Shown: in pieces, positions 54,417 through 61,978 of the stretch | How positions within the stretch are numbered: position 1 is the stretch's first letter | Layout: the number at the start of each line of letters is the position of its first letter | Source: Halopseudomonas oceani | Lineage (GTDB): Bacteria > Pseudomonadota > Gammaproteobacteria > Pseudomonadales > Pseudomonadaceae | Assembly: GCF_002903165.1 (NCBI RefSeq) | Contig: NZ_PPSK01000008.1 | Coordinates: forward strand, 97,068 to 161,067 | DNA length: 64,000 nucleotides | Direction: 5' to 3' | Made by a program: the position numbers and the translations under genes | Notes under the pieces: model-generated | The model's database searches: none | What the model was told of the DNA's origin: nothing | Seen by the model: only the letters and a program-made list of their open reading frames with translations

Positions 54417-55330
54417 CAGCGAGCCCCCTTGCCCTGCAGAGCAGTATTGGTTGAAAGCTGTTCTACACAAAAGTCGACAAACTCACGCACCTTGGCCGGA
54501 ATCCGTCGGCCACCCTGATGGACAACATAGATCGGTAACGGCGCCAACTCGTAATCATCCAGCAGAATCTCAAGGGTCCCCGCCTTGACCAGCTCCGCCA
54601 CCTGATAGGAAAGCACCCGGGTGATGCCCCACCCCAACCGGGCAGCGTTGATGGCAGCCTGGTTGGCGGTCACCACCAGGCGTGGCTGCGGTACCACCTG
54701 AATGCAGCCATCTGGACCGTCGAAGCGCCACTCGGTCAGCAAGGTACTGCTGGCGGACATCACCACCGACGCCGCCTCCAAATCACGCGGGTGGGTTGGC
54801 CGACCGTGACGGGCAAGGTATCCGGGCGACGCGCACACCACCCGCCTCACCTCGCCGACCTGAACACTGTGCAAGCTGCCATCGGGCAAATCACCGATAC
54901 GAACGGCAACATCAATCCCCTCGTCCAGCATATTGACGACCCGATCGACCAGTAGCGCCTTGATCTGTACCGCCGGGTGATTTGCCAAATAGTCCACCAT
55001 CACCGGGGTCACAAATAGCTCACCGAACAAGACCGGCGCTGTCACCGTCAGCAACCCTCTTGCCTGGGCATGTACACCACCAGCCGATTCCTCGGCCTCA
55101 TCCAGCTCAGCCAAAATGCGTCGACAGTCCTCAACGTAACGTTGGCCTGACTCCGTCACATGGACGCTGCGGGTAGTTCGAGCCAGCAGAAGTGTGCCCA
55201 AACGCTGCTCCAGCGCCGCGACCGCACGCGTTACGCTGGGCGCAGACATGCCAAGCCGACGCGCAGCAGAGGAAAAGTTCTGCTCCTCCGCAACTGCCTG
55301 AAAAATCTGCATTTCCTTGAATCTGTCCAT
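54416..55330 (-). CDS. LysR-family transcriptional regulator 2
   Basis: 304 residues from MDRFKEMQIFQAVAEEQNFS. The helix-turn-helix is in ARRLGMSAPSVTRAVAALEQRLGTLLLAR. The effector domain follows, with LLTVTAPVLFGELFVTPVM. A paralogue of LysR 1 (same MDRF-EM opening and similar PGYLARHGRPTHP-type segment), probably from tandem duplication. Divergent from the YHS-DoxX-buf operon across 173 bases, so it is the leading candidate regulator of that operon. Confidence 0.93.
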   Translation of the reverse strand: MDRFKEMQIFQAVAEEQNFSSAARRLGMSAPSVTRAVAALEQRLGTLLLARTTRSVHVTESGQRYVEDCRRILAELDEAEESAGGVHAQARGLLTVTAPVLFGELFVTPVMVDYLANHPAVQIKALLVDRVVNMLDEGIDVAVRIGDLPDGSLHSVQVGEVRRVVCASPGYLARHGRPTHPRDLEAASVVMSASSTLLTEWRFDGPDGCIQVVPQPRLVVTANQAAINAARLGWGITRVLSYQVAELVKAGTLEILLDDYELAPLPIYVVHQGGRRIPAKVREFVDFCVEQLSTNTALQGKGAR

Positions 55331-55393
55331 CTGCAGCTCCCACTAGATACCGGCCAGCCTAGACCAACTATTTCATTTTTAACAATAGTAACT

Positions 55394-55425
55394 TTCAAAA
55401 TAAGGCTGTTCTTTGATTTTTTGAA
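55394..55425. promoter_or_regulatory. AT-rich inverted repeat in the LysR/YHS divergent region
   Basis: TTCAAAA (55394-55400) and TTTTGAA (55419-55425) are inverted copies 18 bases apart in an AT-rich tract between two divergent starts, a plausible LysR-type binding region. No promoter hexamers could be fixed. Confidence 0.4.
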
Positions 55426-55503
55426 TGCACTTACAGTTCAAACCGTCGCTGCACAGCACGACAAAACACACCACTGAATTTGCATTAATCGAGGAGCTAC
55501 ACC

Positions 55504-56004
55504 ATGACACTGAAGAACGCATTTATCGCCAGTTCGCTGGCCGTTGCCCTGGGCTTTGGCGGTGCTGCACTGCTGACCGCGACCAGCACCTACGCTTATG
55601 ACGAAACCTCTACATCGGCGATCAACGTCGATGAGCAGCGCGTCATTCTCAAGGGTTACGACACCGTTTCCTACTTCCAGGGCGAACCAGCCGAGGGCAG
55701 CAGCCGCTTCGCGGTTGAGCACGAAGGCGCCCTCTACTACTTCGCCAACGCCGAGAACATGAAGACCTTTCAGGCCAACCCCACCGCCTACGTTCCGCAA
55801 TACGGCGGTTACTGCGCGATGGGCGCCGCACTGGGCAAGAAACTGGATGTAGATCCGAGCCAGTACAAGGTTGTCGACGGCAAGCTGTACCTCAATGTTA
55901 ACGCCGATGTGTTCAAGAAGTGGGCCGAAGACGTGTCGGGCAACATTGCCAAGGCTGACGCCAACTGGCCGCTGATCAAGGACCTGGCGCCGAACGCGCT
56001 GTAA
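55504..56004 (+). CDS. YHS domain-containing exported protein
   Basis: 166 residues. An N-terminal signal peptide (MTLKNAFIASSLAVALGFGGAALLTATSTYAY) precedes a YHS domain, seen in the GYDTVSYFQGEPAEGSSRFAVEHEGALYYFANAENMKTF segment, followed by YVPQYGGYCAMGAALGKKLDVDPS with a conserved Cys. YHS domains occur near metal-handling proteins, but no ligand is established here. Good AGGAGCTACACC site. First gene of the YHS-DoxX-bufABC run. Confidence 0.9.
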   Translation: MTLKNAFIASSLAVALGFGGAALLTATSTYAYDETSTSAINVDEQRVILKGYDTVSYFQGEPAEGSSRFAVEHEGALYYFANAENMKTFQANPTAYVPQYGGYCAMGAALGKKLDVDPSQYKVVDGKLYLNVNADVFKKWAEDVSGNIAKADANWPLIKDLAPNAL

Positions 56005-56069
56005 CCCGATGCGGCTGCCCGGCCCTGCTGACGTAGCCGCATGCACTACCCAATCGAGAGGTATTTATC

Positions 56070-56537
56070 ATGCTTTCCCCCACTGCATCCTGGTCCCTGC
56101 AAGCACCATTGCAGGACGTCTTGCTGCTGGTCGCACGCATTTTCCCCGGTGCTGTGTTCTGGCAGTCAGGCCGCACCAAGGTCGATGGCTGGCAACTCAA
56201 CGACACAGCCTTGTACCTGTTTCAGGAAGAGTATCGCCTGCCGCTGATTGATCCGGTGATTGCTGCTGCGTTGGCAACGATCGGCGAACACCTGCTACCG
56301 GTGATGCTGCTGTTGGGATTGGCAACCCGGCTTGGTGCCCTTGGATTGCTGGTGATGACCCTGGTTATCCAGCTGCTGGTTTACCCATCAGCTTGGGCGA
56401 CCCATGGCACCTGGGCGGTCCCACTGTTGTTGTTGCTGTTGCACGGCGGTGGGCGCCTGTCGCTTGATCACCTGATTAGCCGCTGGCTACACCCGGTATC
56501 CACTCCACGAGCCCTGCACTGCACACCGGCGCGTTAA
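56070..56537 (+). CDS. DoxX-family membrane protein
   Basis: 155 residues with about four hydrophobic segments ([75 protein letters not shown]). The DoxX fold often accompanies bufferin genes as BufD. No catalytic residues are known for this role; membrane redox or anchoring is inferred. Ribosome site GAGAGGTATTTATC. It starts 65 bases after the YHS gene and 52 bases before bufA. Confidence 0.88.
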   Translation: MLSPTASWSLQAPLQDVLLLVARIFPGAVFWQSGRTKVDGWQLNDTALYLFQEEYRLPLIDPVIAAALATIGEHLLPVMLLLGLATRLGALGLLVMTLVIQLLVYPSAWATHGTWAVPLLLLLLHGGGRLSLDHLISRWLHPVSTPRALHCTPAR

Positions 56538-56589
56538 GCGCCGGGCTATGCGCGAGCTCACCCCTATCCATTTAAAGAGGACATTCATC

Positions 56590-56877
56590 ATGGATCGTCG
56601 ACACTTCAACACCGCGCTTGCCGCTTCGCTGCTCGGCGCTGTACTTGCCGCCAGCCAGCACGCCAGTGCCGCCGGTATCAATGCCGGCAAGGAAAAATGC
56701 TACGGCATCTCCCTGGCAGGCCAGAATGACTGTGCCGCCGGCCCCGGTACTTCCTGCGCCGGAACATCCAAAATTGACTACCAGGGTGATGCCTGGACGC
56801 TGGTCCCAACCGGTACCTGCACCAGCATCGAAACTCCGCATGGTATGGGCTCGCTGACCCCGGTCAAGCGGCCATAG
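56590..56877 (+). CDS. bufA: Bufferin-type RiPP precursor (DUF2282)
   Basis: 95 residues from [27 protein letters not shown], a signal peptide with a twin-arginine-like RRHFN. The mature part has four cysteines (37, 48, 56, 77) in the bufferin pattern: [22 protein letters not shown] and VPTGTC. Bufferins are reported to be copper-binding peptides whose cysteines are modified by their DUF692 partner. The start follows an AGAGGACATTCATC site; a few codons are open upstream. It lies nine bases before bufB. The identification rests on the Cys pattern and the gene order together. Confidence 0.93.
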   Translation: MDRRHFNTALAASLLGAVLAASQHASAAGINAGKEKCYGISLAGQNDCAAGPGTSCAGTSKIDYQGDAWTLVPTGTCTSIETPHGMGSLTPVKRP

Positions 56878-56886
56878 GAGCAGGTC

Positions 56887-57750
56887 ATGCAACACGTCCC
56901 CCTGACCCGCGGTGCGGGTGTCGGATTCAAGCCGCAACACTTTGCGGAATTGATCAACGACACCAGCCGTATTGATCTGCTGGAAATCCACGCGGAAAAC
57001 TACTTCGGCGACGGGGGAATCCTGCATCATCAGCTGGAGCGGCTGCATGCGCTGCTGCCGTTGTCCATCCACGGCGTCGGCTTGTCAGTGGGCGGAGCCG
57101 CCCCGCTTGACGCCGCCCACCTGGCTCAGCTGCGCTGCCTGTGTGAGCGTCACCCGCCCGCACTGGTGTCTGAGCACCTCGCGTGGGCTGGCGACAGCGA
57201 GCAGTTCCTTGCAGACCTCCTGCCCATCGCCTACACCCCGGAGGTGCTCAACCGCACGGTAGATCACGTCGCCCAGCTGCAGGACACGCTGGGGCGTCGC
57301 GTTCTGATTGAGAACCCGGCCACCTATCTGACGTTCGCGCACAGTGCTATGCCCGAAGCCGAGTTTCTGGCTGAGCTGGTACAGCGCAGTGGATGCGGCT
57401 TGCTGCTGGACCTGAACAACCTGAGAGTGAGTTGCCACAACAATGGCGGCGACGTCGATGCCTACCTGCAGGTGATACCGCTGGACGAGGTGGGCGAAAT
57501 CCACCTTGCCGGGCACAGCATGCATACCCTCGCCAGTGGCCGCTCTCTGCTGATTGATGACCATGGCAGCGCCGTCGCTGATCAGACCTGGGCGCTCTAC
57601 GCACAGTTCCTGCGCATTGCAGGCCAGCGCCCTACCATTATCGAGTGGGACACTGATGTACCGAGCTGGACAACCCTCACCCGAGAAGTCGAACGGGCAC
57701 GCCGTCACCAGCGCAAGGCAATAACGCCTGCTGCGGGTGCATACGGATGA
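56887..57750 (+). CDS. bufB: MNIO enzyme BufB (DUF692)
   Basis: 287 residues, multinuclear non-heme iron oxygenase family. Expected iron and acid-base residues are visible: LLEIHAENYFG, SIHGVGLSVGG, SEHLAW, LIENPATYLTF, LLLDLNNLRVSCHNN, EIHLAGHSMHT, IDDHGSAV and IIEWDTDVPSW. It oxidatively modifies precursor cysteines in this class, here presumably those of the BufA peptide. Good AGGAGCAGGTC site. Its stop overlaps the bufC start (ATGA). Confidence 0.95.
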   Translation: MQHVPLTRGAGVGFKPQHFAELINDTSRIDLLEIHAENYFGDGGILHHQLERLHALLPLSIHGVGLSVGGAAPLDAAHLAQLRCLCERHPPALVSEHLAWAGDSEQFLADLLPIAYTPEVLNRTVDHVAQLQDTLGRRVLIENPATYLTFAHSAMPEAEFLAELVQRSGCGLLLDLNNLRVSCHNNGGDVDAYLQVIPLDEVGEIHLAGHSMHTLASGRSLLIDDHGSAVADQTWALYAQFLRIAGQRPTIIEWDTDVPSWTTLTREVERARRHQRKAITPAAGAYG

Positions 57751-58490
57751 ATACACTGCACCAGCAACGCTTTATCCGGGCGCTGACAGCGCCGGAAAGC
57801 GCCATACCCACTGACCTGTTCAGCGGCGATGCCGCTGAAACAGCACAACGCTTCGAGATCTACCGCAACAACGTGCGCAGCGCGCGGACCGCTGCATTAA
57901 GACAGATATACCCGGTACTGGAACGCCTGCTCGGGAGCAACTACTTTACTGCCGTCGCCGCCGTGTTTGTCGCAAGCCGACCACCCAGCAACCCGGCACT
58001 GCACCACTATGGCGAGGGTTTTGGCGAATACCTGCTGAAGTTCCCCGCGCTGCAACACATGCCCTGGCTGGGTGACGTTGCCCAACTCGAAGCCGCGCGG
58101 GTAAGGGCGTTCCACGCGGCAAACCGCGCCCCTGTCCAGCTTGCCGAAACCAACGACACGCTTGCTGCCCAGCTGGAGCAATGCCTGGTCTGGCACCCCT
58201 CGGTCACCTTGCTAGCAGCCGAGAGCCCGGTATTTCAGATATGGCACAGCCAGATGACAGACCAACCGATGCCGACAGCGGACAACTGGCGGGCCGAAAC
58301 CGTACTGATATGGCGACAGCAGTTCGAACTGCGCACCGAACCGGTAAGTGCACTGTGCGCCAACCTTCTGAACCGCTTCGGCACCGGCTGCACGCTGGCT
58401 GAGGCGATGATCACCAGTCAACATGATAACGCTGCAGTCATGCAGGAACTGGGCGGGCTGCTTGCTAGGGGTTGTCTGTGTATCCGCTGA
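57747..58490 (+). CDS. bufC: BufC partner protein (DUF2063)
   Basis: 247 residues. The N-terminal DUF2063 domain (QRFIRALTAPESAIPTDLF, then RFEIYRNNVRSARTAALRQIYPVLERLLG) is the usual partner of the MNIO enzyme and is thought to bind the precursor peptide. The ATG overlaps the bufB stop by four bases, so the two are coupled. Last gene of the rightward run; it converges on the PqqD-M50-HlyD gene, with a weak 7-bp inverted repeat (58503-58533) across the junction. Confidence 0.93.
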   Translation: MNTLHQQRFIRALTAPESAIPTDLFSGDAAETAQRFEIYRNNVRSARTAALRQIYPVLERLLGSNYFTAVAAVFVASRPPSNPALHHYGEGFGEYLLKFPALQHMPWLGDVAQLEAARVRAFHAANRAPVQLAETNDTLAAQLEQCLVWHPSVTLLAAESPVFQIWHSQMTDQPMPTADNWRAETVLIWRQQFELRTEPVSALCANLLNRFGTGCTLAEAMITSQHDNAAVMQELGGLLARGCLCIR

Positions 58491-58517
58491 TGCGCACCTG
58501 CCTGAGTCCTGCTGGTG

Positions 58518-60629
58518 TTAGAACCCGGACTCACGAATAAACAAGGCAGCCAGGCGCTGCAACTGGTGTAGCAGTGCACTCCGGCGCTTGCCTTCAACCA
58601 CCACCACACCTACTTCCCTTTTCAGCTGAAGCGCTGTCGGTGCGGGTTCGGCCAGCGCCATCTCGACACGATAGTGAGCAGCCTCCGGAACAAGCAGGTC
58701 GTCTTGCCGGCGCACCGCAATTGGCCCGCCCGCGTCAGAGCCAAGTTCAGCGTAAGGCAGCGCGGGTACCGCACTGATATCGATTTGCTCAAGTCTGACT
58801 GGAATCCCCGACTCCTCACCGGAAGCGGCAATAAAAACGCCGCTCTGGCCAGCCTCAACCGATGTCAGATAGCGCTCGTTTACCAGCCCCTCGACGACCA
58901 TCTGCTCACTATTGACCAGCGTCAGAATTGGTTCATCACGACCAACCCACTGATGCTCGGACAAGCTTTCCATCGCCCCGACGAAGCCACTAAATGGCGC
59001 GGTTATAGTTAGCTTTTGCTCACGCAGACGAAGCCCGGCCAGCTGTTCATTCAATTGCTGCAGGCGCTCCCGGTTGATCGCCTGCGCCGTCTGATCATCA
59101 CGGGACACCGGTTGGCGGGACAATTTCAGCTGAACCAGTTGCAGCTGTTCCAGGGTTTCACTCAATTGCCTGCTCAACCCAGGCGACTCCAGTTGCACCA
59201 GCACCTGCCCTGCAGTCACATGCTCGCCTGATTCAACTCCGACAGCGGTAACCTGAGCAGGCTCCGTTGCAAACAACGACTGGACCTGCTGAGCACGCAG
59301 CACTGCAGGGACATGAACGTCTACCGACAACGGCAGGAGCAGCCATAGCAGCCCCAGCAGAGGTAAAGACCATGCTGCAATGCGCCAACCTGTCCAGTGA
59401 AAATCCGACCGGCGCTCTCGCCAGATTCGTAGTTCCTTGAGTATGGGCATGAGAATGAACCAAAGCACCTCGACAATGAAAAGGAATATACCCAGTACCT
59501 TGAAAAAAAAGTGGTACACCAACAGAGCAATCCCTAGAAACAGAAAAAACCGATACAGCCAGGTGCCCCAGGCATACAGGATCAGCAGCCGCGCGCGGCT
59601 TCTCGGCATGGGCTCCGGCAAAGGATCATCCAAGCCCCAGAGCCAACGCCGCAGACGCCAGCGGCCAAGCTCAAACGCCCGGGTCTGAAGATTCTCCACC
59701 CCGATCAAGTCAGAGAACGCGTAGTAGCCATCAAACCGCATGAATGGACTGATGTTGACCAGTACCGATGTGATCCAACTGGTAGTCGCAACAAAGAACG
59801 CGGCACTGCGCAGTGAGCCGTCAGGCAGCAGCCCCCAGAGAAAGGTTGCAATTAATGCAAGGTAGATCTCTGTTCTCATGCCGGCGGTGACAATCCGCAA
59901 GCGATCGCGCCGCGAGCGCAGCTTCCACGCATCGGTGGTATCGGTATAGAGCACCGGAAACATCACCAGGAACGCCACGCCCATGGATGCCACCCGGCAG
60001 CCAAGCCGTTGCGACACCAGCGCGTGTCCCATCTCGTGCGCACTCTTTACCAGAACCAGCGTCAAGCCATAAAGCAGGAAGCCTTCAAGACTGAAAAAGT
60101 AGATAAAGGTGGCACTGAAGCTGTCCCATTGACGTAGCACCAGCAGGCAGCCGATCAGTCCCAGCATGACAACCACCCGATGGGCCGTGCGGGTAAACAG
60201 CCAGGACAGCTTTGGCCCAATACGATTCAACCAGGCGTCAGGGCGAAACAGCGGGATGCGAATGAACAGGTAGTTGTGCAGCAGCCATTGCCACAGACTG
60301 AGCCGGCTGCTCTCGCGCTGCTGTGTAAAGGTGTTGCACGCCCCTTCACTGCGAGCCAGCACCAGATTATTGGCGATTAAAAAATCGATAAAAGCACGAA
60401 TCTCATCAGGCTCGTGATCCAGCCCCTGAGCTTGCAAATGGGTTTGCATGTCATCAAGGGTACGACCGGGTTGCCAGTGGCGAATCAACCCCAACGCGTC
60501 CGCAGACAGGGTGAAATAGCGATTACGCACGCGATCGTGCAGCAGATAACGCGGCGCGCCATCCTCATCATGCCCACCCGGCAACAATTTCAGGTCCTGC
60601 CTGAGTGCCGGTAGACGCAGTTCTACCAT
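58518..60629 (-). CDS. PqqD-like / site-2 protease (M50) / HlyD-type membrane protein
   Basis: 703 residues. Residues ~10-100 look PqqD-like (RYLLHDRVRNRYFTLSADALGLIRHW), as in RiPP peptide-binding domains. The middle has several membrane helices with the M50 zinc motif HEMGH at residues 198-202 and a second motif NISPFMRFDGYYAFSDLIG. From ~460 a periplasmic HlyD-like part follows (TAVGVESGEHVTAGQVLVQLESPG and KLTITAPFSGFVGAMESLSE). Such proteins are annotated as putative peptide zinc metalloproteases. Start ATG at 60629 overlaps the upstream HlyD stop; a GTG at 60638 is an alternative. No ATPase is seen here. Confidence 0.85.
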   Translation of the reverse strand: MVELRLPALRQDLKLLPGGHDEDGAPRYLLHDRVRNRYFTLSADALGLIRHWQPGRTLDDMQTHLQAQGLDHEPDEIRAFIDFLIANNLVLARSEGACNTFTQQRESSRLSLWQWLLHNYLFIRIPLFRPDAWLNRIGPKLSWLFTRTAHRVVVMLGLIGCLLVLRQWDSFSATFIYFFSLEGFLLYGLTLVLVKSAHEMGHALVSQRLGCRVASMGVAFLVMFPVLYTDTTDAWKLRSRRDRLRIVTAGMRTEIYLALIATFLWGLLPDGSLRSAAFFVATTSWITSVLVNISPFMRFDGYYAFSDLIGVENLQTRAFELGRWRLRRWLWGLDDPLPEPMPRSRARLLILYAWGTWLYRFFLFLGIALLVYHFFFKVLGIFLFIVEVLWFILMPILKELRIWRERRSDFHWTGWRIAAWSLPLLGLLWLLLPLSVDVHVPAVLRAQQVQSLFATEPAQVTAVGVESGEHVTAGQVLVQLESPGLSRQLSETLEQLQLVQLKLSRQPVSRDDQTAQAINRERLQQLNEQLAGLRLREQKLTITAPFSGFVGAMESLSEHQWVGRDEPILTLVNSEQMVVEGLVNERYLTSVEAGQSGVFIAASGEESGIPVRLEQIDISAVPALPYAELGSDAGGPIAVRRQDDLLVPEAAHYRVEMALAEPAPTALQLKREVGVVVVEGKRRSALLHQLQRLAALFIRESGF

Positions 60630-61969
60630 CCCAGCCACTGCCGTACCGACGTGATCGGACGCCGGAACAGATAAAAGAACACGCTTACCTTTTCACCGTA
60701 CACCTTGGCCGTCCCGCGCAAACCAATGCGAGGCGGTTCATTGCCCTGCTCAGCCTCACTCAGCTGGGCAATCAAACGGTACGCCAGTTGCTGGTCCGGC
60801 GTGGTCTTAGGTTCATAGCTGGACTCACTCAGGTGAGCAGACCACGCGTGCAGAGGATCATTGTCCAGAAAGACCTTCACCTCAGCCCCCGGGATCAGGG
60901 AGATCGAATCCTTCACCGGCAGCATGACCTTGAATTCAACTCTGGCGGGATCGGCTACCTGCATGATGCGTTCGCCAACCCGAACCGGTCGTCCCTTCCA
61001 CTCGTCCGGGTTGTCGAGAACCGCAACACCGGGTTGATCTGCCTTGATACTTGAGCGCTCCAGCTGATCCCTGGCGAACTGCCATTCAGCCTGCTTCAAG
61101 CGAACCTGGGCCTCCAGCTCGGCCAGCTTCGCTTTCTGGTTAGGATCGAGAAAACCACCCTGCTGCACCGTTCGCAACTCTGCCTCAGCCACAGAGAGCG
61201 CTTGCCTTGCAACCGCCTCTTTACTGGCAAGCTCGGTATCCTCAAGGAAGACCAACGGATCGCCCGGCTGCACCTGCTGGTTGGGTTTGACAACCACCTG
61301 CCTGACAACCCCCTCCAGCGGCGCAGCTACAACGTGCGGCGACCGTGGCACCACTTCAACCGGAGCCAGAGTACTCAGACGCACCGGCAACATCATCACC
61401 AGAAACAATACCGCTGCGCCCACCAGCCAGACCTTACGATTCTGCAGGCTCGTCCTTAGCTGAGTCAGCTGGTAGCCTCGGCGCAGCGCAAACAAGGCAT
61501 GCCCAGCACTGCCAGCCAGGTGCTGTAACACACTCTGCTCAGCCTCACTCCAGGCTTTGTCACGCAACAGCAGCAGCACCCCTGCTATCTCGCCATTACG
61601 TGCCTCAACGCGCAATGGTTGCCAAAATACGAAATCAGGCAATTCAAGTTCACGCCACTCATTAGCCAACTCGGTATCAAGGTCAGAGGGGCGCAGCAAC
61701 GCCTGCTTTTCCCCATTTCCCTGGCCAATGAAAAACTTGGACAGTTGTTCGACCCAGGCAATGTAGGGAGAGGTGTAATCGACCGTAGGCAGGTCAGAGG
61801 CAGCAACGACCTGAGGTCGCTGCAAGCGTTCCCCTACCAGCAGCACCGCCTGGGTATAGGGAACACATGTGTGCGTCTGGTTAACCAGCGTGTAAGACAA
61901 CTGCGCAAGGTCTGAAGCCTTGCGCAGTTGTTGTTCAAGCCCAAGCAGGGCTGCAACAGTGTCGCTCAC
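60623..61969 (-). CDS. HlyD-family adaptor with GAF-like N-terminal domain
   Basis: 448 residues. The first ~165 residues look like a cytoplasmic GAF-type domain (ending GEIAGVLLLLRDKAWSEAEQSVLQHLAGSAGHALFAL). A single membrane helix follows at ~179-195. The periplasmic part has lipoyl/HlyD segments (AAPLEGVVRQVVVKPNQQVQPGDPLVFLED and a coiled-coil around KLAELEAQVRLKQAEWQFARDQLERS). An adaptor with a cytoplasmic sensor domain is unusual. It is nine bases downstream of the VCBS gene and overlaps the M50 gene, so the three form one operon. Confidence 0.85.
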   Translation of the reverse strand: MSDTVAALLGLEQQLRKASDLAQLSYTLVNQTHTCVPYTQAVLLVGERLQRPQVVAASDLPTVDYTSPYIAWVEQLSKFFIGQGNGEKQALLRPSDLDTELANEWRELELPDFVFWQPLRVEARNGEIAGVLLLLRDKAWSEAEQSVLQHLAGSAGHALFALRRGYQLTQLRTSLQNRKVWLVGAAVLFLVMMLPVRLSTLAPVEVVPRSPHVVAAPLEGVVRQVVVKPNQQVQPGDPLVFLEDTELASKEAVARQALSVAEAELRTVQQGGFLDPNQKAKLAELEAQVRLKQAEWQFARDQLERSSIKADQPGVAVLDNPDEWKGRPVRVGERIMQVADPARVEFKVMLPVKDSISLIPGAEVKVFLDNDPLHAWSAHLSESSYEPKTTPDQQLAYRLIAQLSEAEQGNEPPRIGLRGTAKVYGEKVSVFFYLFRRPITSVRQWLGW

Positions 61970-61978
61970 TGAGCCACC

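Noticed and set aside
58503..58533. Weak inverted repeat TGAGTCC/GGACTCA as a terminator
   Set aside because: Only 7 bp with a long loop, overlapping the stop region of the M50 gene; not strong enough to call.
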